A model generated the notes under the pieces. It made no database searches, was not told the origin of the DNA, and saw only the letters and a list, made by a program, of their open reading frames with translations. Source: Bacteroidales bacterium (lineage in GTDB: Bacteria > Bacteroidota > Bacteroidia > Bacteroidales > Paludibacteraceae). From it: a stretch of 64,000 nt of DNA. Below are positions 27,380 through 36,703 of this stretch, piece after piece. How positions within the stretch are numbered: the first letter of the stretch is position 1; each line of letters opens with the position of its first letter. The translations under genes were made by a program, and so were the position numbers. Where the stretch lies: the NCBI GenBank assembly GCA_015061145.1, contig SUXD01000005.1, positions 43,632 to 107,631 of the forward strand, in the 5' to 3' direction.

Positions 27380-29176
27380 TCAACCGAGTATTTTGTTTAT
27401 CAGGTCATTTCGTCCCATGCGTTTCAGGTCGGCGATAATCTGATTGCGGTATTCTTTTTGGTACCAGAAGAAGAATTTCCGTTGTCCGAGTTTTTCGTTT
27501 TTGCTTTTGGCTGTGAACACGGGTTTCATCGTGTAAGGGTCGAGACCGGTGTAATACATTTCGGTGGCCAGTGTCATAGGGGTAGGCGTGAAGTCTTGTA
27601 TCTGTTCCAGTTTGAAGTTCAACTTTTTGGTGATGGCGGCCAATGCTGCCATATTCTCGGCGGTGCAACCGGGGTGGCTCGACATGAAATAGGGTATCAG
27701 CAGTTGTTTCTTGTGCTCTTTCTCGTTCACCTCGTCGAATATTTTCTTGAATTGGCGAAACATCTCAAAGCTTGGTTTGCGCATCATCTTCAGTACATTG
27801 TCTGCAGTATGCTCGGGTGCAATTTTCAGTTTTCCCGACACGTGGTTGGCTATCAGTTCGTGCATGTATTCGCGGTTGATGCGGTTGGTGTTTTCATCGT
27901 CTGATTGGTGCAGGCAAAGGTCGTAGCGCACGCCGCTGCCGATAAATGATTTTTTGATGTACGGCAGTCTGTCCACTTTCCGATAGAGGTCGAGCAGCGC
28001 TTTGTGACTGGTATTCAGATTTTTGCAGATATTGGGATGTACGCAGGTGATGCGATGGCATTTTTTGCAAAGTTCGGTGTTTTTGCCATGCATCTTGTAC
28101 ATGTTGGCCGACGGACCTCCCAAATCGCTCAGATAGCCCTTGAAGTCGGGCAGTTCCTTTATTTTTTCTATTTCTTTCAGAATCGACTCTTCTGAACGCG
28201 AAATGATTTTCCGCCCTTGATGTATGGAGATGGTACAGAAGGCGCAACCGCCCATGCAGCCGCGGTGTATGTTCACCGAGTGTTTTATCATTTCGTAGGC
28301 AGGAATGGTCTTGCCTTTGTATTTAGGGTGCGGCAGTCGTGTGAAGGGCAGTTCGTAGGTGGCGTCAAGGTCTTCGCCTTTCATGGCAAACGGCGGGTTG
28401 ACGATGATTGCCTGGTCGCGGTAGTTTTGTATCAGTCGTGCGGAGTCTTCTCTCGTCGATTGCTCCTCGATGTTTCGGAAGTTTTCGGCGTACAGTTTTT
28501 TGCTTTTCAAGCAGTCTTCGTGCGAATGCAGTTTTATGTCGTTCCACTCCGAATGAGGGGTGGTGCGTGCTATATAGGCCGTTTGCTTGATGTCGGTGGG
28601 GATGCGGTGCGTTTCTTTGAATTTGCGCGCGAGTTCTCTCAGCGGCAGTTCTCCCATGCCGTATATAAGCAGATTGGCTTTGCTGTCCACCAGAATGCTG
28701 GGCATGAGTCGGTCTTCCCAGTAGTCGTAATGCGTGAGGCGGCGCAACGAAGCTTCTATGCCGCCTATCACAATGGGCACTTCGGGGTACAGCTGCCGCA
28801 GTATGTTGGCATAAGTGATGGTGGTGCGGTCGGGACGGAAACCTGTTTTCCCGTCGGGCGAGTAGGCGTCGTCGGAGCGCAGCCGTTTGTTGGCTGTATA
28901 GTGATTCACCATAGAGTCCATGGCGCCGGCCGAGATGGCAAAAAACATGCGGGGGACGCCCATTTTCTTGAAATCACGCAAATCGTCGCGCCAGTTGGGT
29001 TGCGGCACCAGCGCCACGCGCAGTCCTTCGCTTTCGAGGATGCGTCCTACCACTGCACCGCCAAACGAGGGGTGGTCAACATACGCATCGCCCGAGAAGA
29101 GGACAACATCCACTTCGTCCCATCCTCTTATCTCGAGTTCCTTTTTTGTAGTAGGAAGCCAGTCTGTCAGTTGCAT
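27380..29176 (-). CDS. YgiQ family radical SAM protein
   Basis: 598 residues. Conserved family of unknown reaction. An N-terminal cobalamin-binding-like alpha/beta region (EVDVVLFSGDAYVDHPSFG) precedes the radical-SAM core with CMGGCAFCTISIHQG, and the C-terminal part includes APEHTADNVLKMMRKP and FTPTPMTLATEMYYTG. Length fits the family. It stands alone between a repeat block and the divergent menB. The role is not known for relatives. Confidence 0.9.
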   Translation of the reverse strand: MQLTDWLPTTKKELEIRGWDEVDVVLFSGDAYVDHPSFGGAVVGRILESEGLRVALVPQPNWRDDLRDFKKMGVPRMFFAISAGAMDSMVNHYTANKRLRSDDAYSPDGKTGFRPDRTTITYANILRQLYPEVPIVIGGIEASLRRLTHYDYWEDRLMPSILVDSKANLLIYGMGELPLRELARKFKETHRIPTDIKQTAYIARTTPHSEWNDIKLHSHEDCLKSKKLYAENFRNIEEQSTREDSARLIQNYRDQAIIVNPPFAMKGEDLDATYELPFTRLPHPKYKGKTIPAYEMIKHSVNIHRGCMGGCAFCTISIHQGRKIISRSEESILKEIEKIKELPDFKGYLSDLGGPSANMYKMHGKNTELCKKCHRITCVHPNICKNLNTSHKALLDLYRKVDRLPYIKKSFIGSGVRYDLCLHQSDDENTNRINREYMHELIANHVSGKLKIAPEHTADNVLKMMRKPSFEMFRQFKKIFDEVNEKEHKKQLLIPYFMSSHPGCTAENMAALAAITKKLNFKLEQIQDFTPTPMTLATEMYYTGLDPYTMKPVFTAKSKNEKLGQRKFFFWYQKEYRNQIIADLKRMGRNDLINKILG

Positions 29177-29287
29177 GATTGTCGTTTTTGCAAAGATAAG
29201 AAGAAAACGTAATAGAACATGGTGGACTTGTTCATTTCTCTGAAATAAATTTTAAGCGATATCAGCGCATCAAGCATAATTTTTTAT

Positions 29288-29295
29288 TATTTTTG
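29288..29295 (+). promoter_or_regulatory. -7 box of menB
   Basis: TATTTTTG, an exact TAnnTTTG match, 31 nt before the menB ATG. Confidence 0.65.
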
Positions 29296-29326
29296 TAAAG
29301 AACATAAGAATATAAAAATAACGATT

Positions 29327-30142
29327 ATGCGAACTTGGGAAACAATAAAGAAATACGAAGACATTCTTTTTGAATTTTACGACGGAATAGCGAAAATCAC
29401 CATCAACCGACCGCGTTATCGCAATGCGTTTACACCGCAGACTACAATGGAACTCAGCGATGCGTTTCTCTATTGCCGTGAGTGTCAGGATATCAATGTG
29501 GTGATACTTACGGGTGCTGGCGACAAGGCTTTTTGCAGTGGCGGCGATATGCATGTGAAAGGTCGTGGCGGATATGTGGGCAACGACGGTGTGCCGCGTT
29601 TGAACATTCTTGACGTGCAGAAGCAGATTCGCTCTTTGCCAAAGCCGGTTATCGCCATGGTGAACGGCTATGCTATTGGCGGCGGTCATGTGCTGCATGT
29701 GGTTTGCGACATTTCCATCGCTTCCGACAATGCCATTTTGGGGCAGACCGGACCGCGTGTCGGCAGTTTCGACGCTGGTTTCGGATCGTCATATCTGGCG
29801 CGTGTGGTAGGTCAGAAAAAAGCCCGCGAAATATGGTTCATGTGCCGCCAGTATTCGGCGCAAGAGGCACTCGACATGGGATTGGTGAACAAAGTGGTGC
29901 CGTTCTCGCAACTCGAAGACGAGTGCGTGGCATGGGCGCAGCAGATGATGCAACACAGTCCGATGGCCATGCGCATGATAAAAGCCGGATTGAATGCCGA
30001 ACTCGATGGACAGGCCGGAATACAGGAACTGGCAGGCGACGCCACCATGCTTTATTACCTCACCGACGAAGCGCAAGAAGGAGGAAAGGCGTTCTTGGAA
30101 AAACGCAAACCTGATTTTAAGAAGTATCCGAAATTCCCGTAA
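29327..30142 (+). CDS. menB: 1,4-dihydroxy-2-naphthoyl-CoA synthase
   Basis: 271 residues, crotonase fold. Closes the second ring of the naphthoquinone from o-succinylbenzoyl-CoA. Seen are [12 protein letters not shown], the oxyanion-hole segment [32 protein letters not shown] and the MenB-specific [21 protein letters not shown], plus the [11 protein letters not shown] tail. First gene of the second menaquinone cluster. Confidence 0.96.
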   Translation: MRTWETIKKYEDILFEFYDGIAKITINRPRYRNAFTPQTTMELSDAFLYCRECQDINVVILTGAGDKAFCSGGDMHVKGRGGYVGNDGVPRLNILDVQKQIRSLPKPVIAMVNGYAIGGGHVLHVVCDISIASDNAILGQTGPRVGSFDAGFGSSYLARVVGQKKAREIWFMCRQYSAQEALDMGLVNKVVPFSQLEDECVAWAQQMMQHSPMAMRMIKAGLNAELDGQAGIQELAGDATMLYYLTDEAQEGGKAFLEKRKPDFKKYPKFP

Positions 30143-30346
30143 CAACAGAAAATTGAAGCGAGACAATTGATAATGACTTTGACGCTGACGAAATCTTCAA
30201 ATCTTCAAATCTTCAAATTAGAAATGACTTTGACTCAGACTTCGACCTCGACTTAAAACTCGTAACTCGTAACTCGTAACTTCCTGCTCATACATCATAC
30301 ATAAATACATTTATACATTGTACAACGTACATCATACATTTTAAAC
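30143..30346 (+). repeat. Periodic intergenic repeat block before menC
   Basis: Contains GAC-period hexamers, CAAATCTT octamers (about 30190-30217), a GTAACTC heptamer run (about 30257-30280), and TACAT words (30290-30340) that run up to the menC start. No gene and no clear -7 box recognised. Confidence 0.75.
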
Positions 30347-31405
30347 ATGTACTCTTTGAATTTTATTCCATACACACTGCATTTCAAAAAGCCTGCGGGT
30401 ACATCGCGGGGGGTGTATACAACGCGCAAAGTGTGGTATGCTTTGCTGACCGACCAAGAGAATCCCGAACATTTTGGCGTAGGGGAGTGCGCTCCGTTGC
30501 CCAACCTCAGTTGCGATGATGTGCCGGGATACGATGCGTTCCTTGCCGAGCAAAGCAAACGGATTGCCGATGGCGGTCGGTTTTTCGACAAGTCGCTCAC
30601 CGATTTCCCGTCGGTAATGTTTGGTATGGAAACGGCTTTTTTGCATTACAATGCAGGGTCTGTTTGCTTGTTCGACAATCATTTTACCCGCCAGAATGTG
30701 GGTATTCCCATCAACGGACTGATATGGATGAGCAGCAAGGAGGATATGCTGGAACAGATAAAACGGAAATTGTCGGCCGGGTTCAAGTGTATAAAACTGA
30801 AGATTGGAGCGATAGACTTTGACGAGGAACTGTCGCTGATAAAATATATCCGTCAGGAGTATTCGCCTGCCGATATCGAGATTCGGGTGGACGCCAACGG
30901 CGCTTTTTCTGCTGATACGGCACTCGAAAAACTGAAACGGCTTTCGGATTTCTCGCTTCATTCTATCGAACAGCCCATACGTGCAGGGCAGTGGGAACAA
31001 ATGGCGGCACTATGCGCCGAAACACCCTTGCCCATTGCGTTCGACGAAGAATTGATAGGTGCGAACACACTTGACGAACGTATAAAACTATTGGATTCGC
31101 TGAAACCGCAGTATATCGTGTTGAAACCTTCGTTGCATGGCGGAATGCGCGGTTCGCAAGAATGGATTGACGAAGCCCGAAAACGCCAAATCGGTTGGTG
31201 GATTACTTCGGCTTTGGAATCGAATGTGGGACTGAACGCCATAGCGCAGTTCTGCGCTGCGCAAAATCCGCAGATGCCGCAAGGACTTGGCACTGGCATG
31301 CTTTTTACGGATAACATCGATTTTCCGTTAGAAATTAGAAAAGACAAACTCTGGTTTACCGGCAAAACGGATGTTGACTTTTCAAAAGTAATTGACAATG
31401 GATAA
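30347..31405 (+). CDS. menC: o-Succinylbenzoate synthase
   Basis: 352 residues of the enolase superfamily; dehydrates SHCHC to o-succinylbenzoate. Catalytic elements seen: KLKIG with the two lysines, VDANGAF, SIEQP and FDEEL for the metal, and LKPSLHGG with the second catalytic lysine, then ESNVGLNAIAQF. The first codon is ATG at 30347; the beginning lies directly at the end of the repeat block. 204 nt separate it from menB. Confidence 0.92.
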   Translation: MYSLNFIPYTLHFKKPAGTSRGVYTTRKVWYALLTDQENPEHFGVGECAPLPNLSCDDVPGYDAFLAEQSKRIADGGRFFDKSLTDFPSVMFGMETAFLHYNAGSVCLFDNHFTRQNVGIPINGLIWMSSKEDMLEQIKRKLSAGFKCIKLKIGAIDFDEELSLIKYIRQEYSPADIEIRVDANGAFSADTALEKLKRLSDFSLHSIEQPIRAGQWEQMAALCAETPLPIAFDEELIGANTLDERIKLLDSLKPQYIVLKPSLHGGMRGSQEWIDEARKRQIGWWITSALESNVGLNAIAQFCAAQNPQMPQGLGTGMLFTDNIDFPLEIRKDKLWFTGKTDVDFSKVIDNG

Positions 31406-31653
31406 TCCATTGTCATGTATTATGTATTTATGTATTATGTATAATTAGAAGCGAGAAACAATTAGGAGTTACGAGTTACGAGTTACGAGTTACTCTGACA
31501 CTGACATTGACGCAGACACAATTTTCAAATCTTCAAATTTTCAAATTTTCAAACTATGAAATATCATTCACTGACCGAAGGGAAATAAACAACGTTCATT
31601 GAGCGCAGCGAAATAAATTAGAAATTAGAAACAATCATACACCATACATAAAT
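31406..31653 (+). repeat. Periodic intergenic repeat block before menE
   Basis: Four tandem GAGTTAC heptamers (31466-31493), GAC-period hexamers (31496-31520), CAAATTTT/CAAATCTT octamers (31523-31552), and a copy of the CAACGTTCATTGAGCG word near 31590, which is the reverse complement of the word near 4110. No gene. Confidence 0.78.
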
Positions 31654-32718
31654 ATGTTCCCTTCCTATATATCACTCAACGGCATCCGATACACTTCTGA
31701 GCAGATTTTGCAGATGAAAGCCGATGGCGAACCCCTTTATTTGCAGCAGATTTTCAGCTTCTTGAAAGAGTGGTTCTCCGATTCGGCGTATGTTCGCGTA
31801 AAGACTTCCGGCTCTACGGGCGCCCCTAAAGAGTATATGGTGGAGAAAGAGAAAATGCGTAACAGTGCGCTGATGACCTGTCGTTTTTTTGCGCTCGACG
31901 CTACTAAAAGCGCCTTGCTTTGCATGTCAGCCGAATACATTGCCGGAAAAATGATGCTGGTGCGCGCCATTGTGTCGGGCATGAATCTGGTTTGTGTGGA
32001 GCCGTGCGGAAACCCTTTGCGCGACATTGCCTCAAGGATTGACTTTGCGGCAATGGTGCCGATGCAGCTTTACAACACTTTGCAGCACGAAACAGAAACC
32101 TGTGCGCTGAACAGGATAGGGGATGTGATTGTGGGCGGAGGAGCGGTTCGTCCTTCGCTGACCGAATCGTTGCAGACGCTGCGTTGCAGCGTGTGGAGTA
32201 CCTACGGCATGACCGAAACTCTCTCGCATATCGCTTTGCGCCGTCTGAATGGCAAATGTGCTTCGGCGCATTATACCCCATTGCAGGGGGTGCGTGTGAC
32301 GCTTGCCGAAAGGGGAACGCTCGACATAGAGGCGCCGCTGCTTTGCGACGGCATTTTGCATACCAACGATGTGGCCGCTCTTCACGACGACGGCACATTC
32401 GATATTCTTGGCAGAATTGACAATACCGTCTGTTCCGGCGGCATTAAGATACAGCTCGAACGCATGGAGGAAAAACTGCAGCAGGTGCTCGATTTCCCTT
32501 TTGCCGCCACTTCGGTGCCCGACGAAAAATTTGGCGAAGCGCTGGTGCTGCTCGTTGCCACCGATACCCCCGACAGTGCGCTCCTGCCGGCCATCCGCAA
32601 GGCGTTGCCTAAATTCTGGCTCCCGAAACATATCGTGCATTGCGCCGAAATCCCCCTGACCCCTACCGCTAAACCCGACCGCAAAGCAATACGCAAGATG
32701 GCGGAGAGGAATCTGTAA
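31654..32718 (+). CDS. menE: o-Succinylbenzoate--CoA ligase, short form
   Basis: 354 residues of the ANL family. It has the P-loop KTSGSTGAPKE, the STYGMTET adenylate motif, LGRIDN and the C-terminal catalytic lysine in TPTAKPDRKAI. It is about 100 residues shorter than usual MenE, with a reduced N-terminal subdomain, the form common in Bacteroidota. Its place after menB and menC fixes the substrate. The defence-like island begins 165 nt downstream. Confidence 0.9.
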   Translation: MFPSYISLNGIRYTSEQILQMKADGEPLYLQQIFSFLKEWFSDSAYVRVKTSGSTGAPKEYMVEKEKMRNSALMTCRFFALDATKSALLCMSAEYIAGKMMLVRAIVSGMNLVCVEPCGNPLRDIASRIDFAAMVPMQLYNTLQHETETCALNRIGDVIVGGGAVRPSLTESLQTLRCSVWSTYGMTETLSHIALRRLNGKCASAHYTPLQGVRVTLAERGTLDIEAPLLCDGILHTNDVAALHDDGTFDILGRIDNTVCSGGIKIQLERMEEKLQQVLDFPFAATSVPDEKFGEALVLLVATDTPDSALLPAIRKALPKFWLPKHIVHCAEIPLTPTAKPDRKAIRKMAERNL

Positions 32719-32827
32719 AAAATGGATAAGTGGTAAAATTTACATTATTAAAAACGGAATAAGTGGTTTTTTGTTTTGCAAAGAGTTTCTCTAATATTTT
32801 CCTGTTTAAAACAAAACCAACCCGCTG

Positions 32828-32858
32828 TTGCATTTTCTAATAATTATGAGTATATTTG
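32828..32858 (+). promoter_or_regulatory. Promoter of the accessory island operon
   Basis: TTG at 32828-32830 and TATATTTG at 32851-32858, 20 nt apart, 26 nt before the methyltransferase ATG. No other match to this form was seen between there and 41513, so one promoter may serve the whole run. Confidence 0.72.
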
Positions 32859-32883
32859 TAATTTGGAATAATATTGCATAGAG

Positions 32884-33975
32884 ATGTCGGATGTGGCAAA
32901 AGATAAAAGGCAAGGGAAACTTCCTAAAATAGAAGTCGTTGATCTCTTTTGCGGGATTGGCGGTCTTAGTTATGGAATGAAGTCTGCTGGTTTTGATATT
33001 CGTGCTGGATATGATTTGGATTGGACCTGCCAATATGCATACGAAACAAATACAGGAGGAAAGTTTTTTTATAAAGATGTTAATTCTGTGACAGGAGATG
33101 AAATAAAAAAACTATATTCAAAAAAGAAAAATATCATTAGAGTTCTTGCTGGTTGTGCCCCTTGTCAGCCATTTTCTTCGTATGCATTTAAAAACAAGAA
33201 AAAGGACGAAAACAAATATAATCTATTATATGAATTTGGACGGTTAGTGAAAGAGGTTCATCCCGACATTGTTACTATGGAAAATGTTCCAGCCATTGCT
33301 TCTTTTAAATTAAAATCTGTCTTGTCTGATTTTGTGAACACCTTAAAATCTGAAAATTACGAGGTGTCATATAAAGTGGTTTACTGTTCTAATTATGGCG
33401 TTCCACAAACAAGAAAGCGTATGGTCTTATTGGCTTCGAGATTAGGAGAAATTGAGTTGATACCACCAACACATTCAAAAGACAACTATGTAACCGTGAA
33501 AGACGCAATTGGCAATCTACCTCCGTTAGCCGCAGGAGAAAGTTGCCCTACAGACCCTTTGCACCGCTGTAGAGCATTGTCTCCACTGAATCTTCAACGC
33601 TTAAAGGCGACTCCGTATGGCGGGGGGTGGAGAGATTGGCCAGAAGATTTGTTATTGGATTGCCATAAAAAATCTACAGGAAAAAGTTTTGGTAGCGTTT
33701 ATGGTCGAATGGTATGGGACGAACCAGCTCCTACTATGACTACGCTATGTACAGGTATTGGCAACGGTCGCTTTGGACATCCTATTCAGGATAGGGCAAT
33801 TTCAGTTCGTGAAGCTGCTTTATTCCAAACATTTCCAACTTCTTACAAGTTTTTCCCGGATGAACAAAAAGTATCTCTTACCAAGGCATCAAGATATATT
33901 GGAAATGCTGTGCCACCTAGATTAGGAGAAATTATTGCAGAAAGTATTAAACAACATATAAGCATGTACAAATAG
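32884..33975 (+). CDS. C5-cytosine DNA methyltransferase
   Basis: 363 residues. Motif I VVDLFCGIGGLSYG (18-31), motif IV GCAPCQPFSS with catalytic C94, motif VI MENV (132-135), motif VIII QTRKRM (175-180), and motif X GNAVPPRLGEII near the C terminus are all present, so it should be active. The target recognition region lies between about residues 215 and 285 (contains TPYGGGWRDWPED). The gene is AT-rich against its neighbours. It opens the island and precedes the GHKL gene by 5 nt, so it is most likely the protecting methylase of the restriction module. Confidence 0.95.
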   Translation: MSDVAKDKRQGKLPKIEVVDLFCGIGGLSYGMKSAGFDIRAGYDLDWTCQYAYETNTGGKFFYKDVNSVTGDEIKKLYSKKKNIIRVLAGCAPCQPFSSYAFKNKKKDENKYNLLYEFGRLVKEVHPDIVTMENVPAIASFKLKSVLSDFVNTLKSENYEVSYKVVYCSNYGVPQTRKRMVLLASRLGEIELIPPTHSKDNYVTVKDAIGNLPPLAAGESCPTDPLHRCRALSPLNLQRLKATPYGGGWRDWPEDLLLDCHKKSTGKSFGSVYGRMVWDEPAPTMTTLCTGIGNGRFGHPIQDRAISVREAALFQTFPTSYKFFPDEQKVSLTKASRYIGNAVPPRLGEIIAESIKQHISMYK

Positions 33976-33980
33976 AAGAT

Positions 33981-36089
33981 ATGAATGATAACCAAGTTTT
34001 AAAATGGCGATTTGATGTTAGCACATTCCGGCTAATTGGGCGTGATTTGATCACGGATAGAGTTACCGCTTTGTTCGAACTTGTAAAAAACTGCTATGAT
34101 GCGAACGCAACGGAAATCACTATTATTTTTAACAATGTTGGTTTAGAAAAAAATGGCAAATCCTCTATTATTATAAAAGACGATGGCATCGGAATGTCAT
34201 TTGCCGACATCAGAGACAAATGGATGGTTATTGGCACGTCAAATAAACGTTCCAATCCATATAGTCCAAAACCTTTCCATAGAAAATGTGTTGGAGAAAA
34301 GGGAATCGGACGATTTGCTGTAGATAAACTAGGAGATAAAGTAAACATTATCACCAAACAAGAAGGAGAAAACCAATGGTTAGATGTTGAAATAGATTGG
34401 GAAGCCTATTACAAACAAAGTGCAGAAAAACATGATATAAAGCTTTTTACAGATATAGAAAACCATTACGAATTTCATGATTCTGATAATCCAAATGATC
34501 ATGGGACGACATTGACCATAACAAATGTTAGGGAGATTTGGTTAGAGAATGACATAAAGCGTTTTGTTGAAGAAGCAGCAAAGTTGGTTTCTCCTTTTGC
34601 TAACATGAGTTATCCAATGCAAATCAAGGTTGTCGCGCCAGAATATGGAATAGAGACGATGGCAACAAAGAATTTGGATGATGTTAGTATAGCGACAATT
34701 GATTTCACTTTGGATTTTGATCTTTCGGCAAACAAACAAGACACCGCCTATTTCAATGAGGATACGGGAATGATAAAAATAAAAACCATTCCGATAAAAT
34801 CTTTTGGTGGAATAAAAATGAAAGTATATTTCTTTGATGATACAGCTAGACGACGTTATCGCAAAGAATTTCCCAACAATCAGATTGACGGAGTGAAAAT
34901 CTATCGTGATGGCATTATTACAACACCATTTGCCGAAAATGAATCTGATGACGATAAGAAAAGGGATGTTTTAGGAATTGACAAACGATTATGGAAAGAT
35001 ATCTTTGATCGTGTTAGTACTCGTGAAATAATTGGTATTGTTGAGATAACGAAAAATGACAATCCAATGATTATTGATGCAACTAATAGACAAGATTTTG
35101 TTGACAACGAGCAATATCGTGATCTTAAAGAATTCATCATAACTCAACTAGACGCAATCGAAGGTTATAAAAAATATTTAAGGAAACAGAAAAGAAAAGA
35201 AAACAGCAATACTTTGGAGTCTGCTGGCCAAGAAATACAGAGCTTTATTTCATCTGTGGAAAACATTGCTCAGCAGAATCCCAATTTGAAAGACAGTTTG
35301 ACTCCAGTAGTTGAGCAGGCCAAAAAGACCGGGAAAGCAGTAAGAACTGCAATTAAAGAAAAGAAAGAAGCGGAAGAAGAGTTTGCCAGGAAAGAAAGCA
35401 TTTATATGAGTATTATGTCTTTGCAAGAATATGCGATTCATATTACACATGCAGTTCGTACTACTTTAAATAAAATACGCGATAGAGTGGAATATTTCAA
35501 CTTGTTCTATCCAGACCCGACGGAAGAAGACATATTTAAACGTTATGCAAAAGAAATGTATATTGAATTTCTGAATGCCAACAAAGTAATAGACTACATG
35601 TTGAGTTATTCACAATCAAATATACAACCTGAGGATATTGAACTTGATGAAACCATAAAAGAAATATTTACTGAGTACAAAACACTATTTGATGCCAATG
35701 ATATTACAACGGAAATTATTATCCCTGAAAAAATAATGCTCCGAAATACTCGCCAACAGTTCTTCAGAGATATTTTGCAAAACCTATTGGACAATTCTAT
35801 TAAAGCAGTAAAAGATTCATCTCAAAAAATCATACGTTGTACTGTTGTAATTGAGAAAGAAAAACTAGTCATTATGTTGTCTGATACAGGGTGTGGAATT
35901 CCTGAAGAAAAAAGAACTTGGGTTTTTGGCATTTATAACACGACAACCCAAGACCAAGGAGGTGCGGGTATCGGGCTATATATTGTAAAGACTCGGGTGG
36001 AGTCTTTGCAAGGCAATGTTTCGATTATTGATAGTGAATTTGGAAACATAGGAACAACCGTCAGAATAGAATTACCATTTAAAAAGTAA
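33981..36089 (+). CDS. Protein with two GHKL ATPase modules: MORC/Hsp90-like plus histidine kinase core
   Basis: 702 residues. Residues 1-250 have a GHKL fold of the Hsp90/MutL/MORC type: ELVKNCYDAN (33-42), KDDGIGM (66-72), GEKGIGRFAVDKLG (105-118). After a middle region and a coiled coil (about 400-475) comes a histidine kinase half: an H-box-like HAVRTTLNKI with His490 as candidate phosphoacceptor, N-box DILQNLLDNS (597-606), G1 SDTGCGIP (634-641), and G2 GGAGIGLYIVKTRVE (660-674). No signal peptide or membrane helix is apparent, so it would be a cytoplasmic sensor. The receiver-like gene follows 4 nt later. MORC-type GHKL proteins are known near restriction systems; the combination with a kinase core is inferred to be a damage or foreign-DNA sensor. 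Confidence 0.85.
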   Translation: MNDNQVLKWRFDVSTFRLIGRDLITDRVTALFELVKNCYDANATEITIIFNNVGLEKNGKSSIIIKDDGIGMSFADIRDKWMVIGTSNKRSNPYSPKPFHRKCVGEKGIGRFAVDKLGDKVNIITKQEGENQWLDVEIDWEAYYKQSAEKHDIKLFTDIENHYEFHDSDNPNDHGTTLTITNVREIWLENDIKRFVEEAAKLVSPFANMSYPMQIKVVAPEYGIETMATKNLDDVSIATIDFTLDFDLSANKQDTAYFNEDTGMIKIKTIPIKSFGGIKMKVYFFDDTARRRYRKEFPNNQIDGVKIYRDGIITTPFAENESDDDKKRDVLGIDKRLWKDIFDRVSTREIIGIVEITKNDNPMIIDATNRQDFVDNEQYRDLKEFIITQLDAIEGYKKYLRKQKRKENSNTLESAGQEIQSFISSVENIAQQNPNLKDSLTPVVEQAKKTGKAVRTAIKEKKEAEEEFARKESIYMSIMSLQEYAIHITHAVRTTLNKIRDRVEYFNLFYPDPTEEDIFKRYAKEMYIEFLNANKVIDYMLSYSQSNIQPEDIELDETIKEIFTEYKTLFDANDITTEIIIPEKIMLRNTRQQFFRDILQNLLDNSIKAVKDSSQKIIRCTVVIEKEKLVIMLSDTGCGIPEEKRTWVFGIYNTTTQDQGGAGIGLYIVKTRVESLQGNVSIIDSEFGNIGTTVRIELPFKK

Positions 36090-36093
36090 AAAA

Positions 36094-36696
36094 ATGAATT
36101 ATAAATTAGTGTTTATTGACGATAATATGCGTGAAGGGAATGACAATCCCTTTGTACGTTCTATAGGTAAATTCAAGAAAGAAGCAGACATTAGTGTGTT
36201 CACAGATCCACAGAAAGGTTTGAACTTTGTTATAGAAAACTTGAACAGTAGGATGATTGTCTTTGTTGACTGTAAATTTGACGGCTATGGACTTCAAGGC
36301 ATAAACATTCTCAAGCAGATACGTGAACAAACATCTTTGCTTTACATAGTGATGATGTCTGCCAATGCAATCAGCCAAATTGCCGGACTGGATATTATTG
36401 AGATGATCAACGAAGACTATATTTGGTTTTTTGACCGTAACAATGGCACAGTAACAGACGCTTGTAATTTGATTGATAAAATTTGCAAATTGTGGACAAC
36501 ACGTTTTGATTGTGTTCTTGAAGAATGGATCATACGTCATCCTGAAGATGCCGACAAATATGCTTATAAGGAACTTGGGGGCAAATCTTATACATGGGCT
36601 GAAATATTGACGGAATTGCGCCATCAAACAGCCATAGGTAAAGTATTTGAAGGCATGGTGAATGATTATTATATTTATCATTTTATTAATTCGTAA
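36094..36696 (+). CDS. Receiver-like protein with uncharacterised C-terminal domain
   Basis: 200 residues. Residues 3-120 look like a response-regulator receiver: acidic pair D9-D10 (VFIDDN), phosphoacceptor candidate D59 (IVFVDCKFDG, followed by GINILKQIRE), and S89 in VMMSAN. The conserved lysine is not found at its usual place (NEDYIWFFDRNN). Residues 120-200 are a small helical domain (YTWAEILTELRHQ) with no recognisable DNA-binding motif. It is 4 nt after the kinase gene and 7 nt before the protease gene. A phosphotransfer partner of the upstream kinase is likely; its output is unknown. Confidence 0.75.
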   Translation: MNYKLVFIDDNMREGNDNPFVRSIGKFKKEADISVFTDPQKGLNFVIENLNSRMIVFVDCKFDGYGLQGINILKQIREQTSLLYIVMMSANAISQIAGLDIIEMINEDYIWFFDRNNGTVTDACNLIDKICKLWTTRFDCVLEEWIIRHPEDADKYAYKELGGKSYTWAEILTELRHQTAIGKVFEGMVNDYYIYHFINS

Positions 36697-36703
36697 GAGT
36701 ATA

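Noticed and set aside
27254..27904. Long plus-strand open frame at the mtaB/ygiQ gap
   Set aside because: The first part is the octamer array and the rest is antisense to the YgiQ gene; no codon bias or family match.
32719..32883. Direct repeats at the island edges as attachment sites
   Set aside because: Only short matches such as TTTCCTGT are shared between the left (about 32805) and right (about 41514) flanks, and there is no integrase, tRNA or transposase.
36662..36703. Upstream start of the caspase-like gene giving a hydrophobic leader (MIIIFIILLIRK)
   Set aside because: The extra codons overlap the end of the receiver gene, and the ATG at 36704 gives normal operon spacing; the apparent signal peptide is an AT-rich accident.
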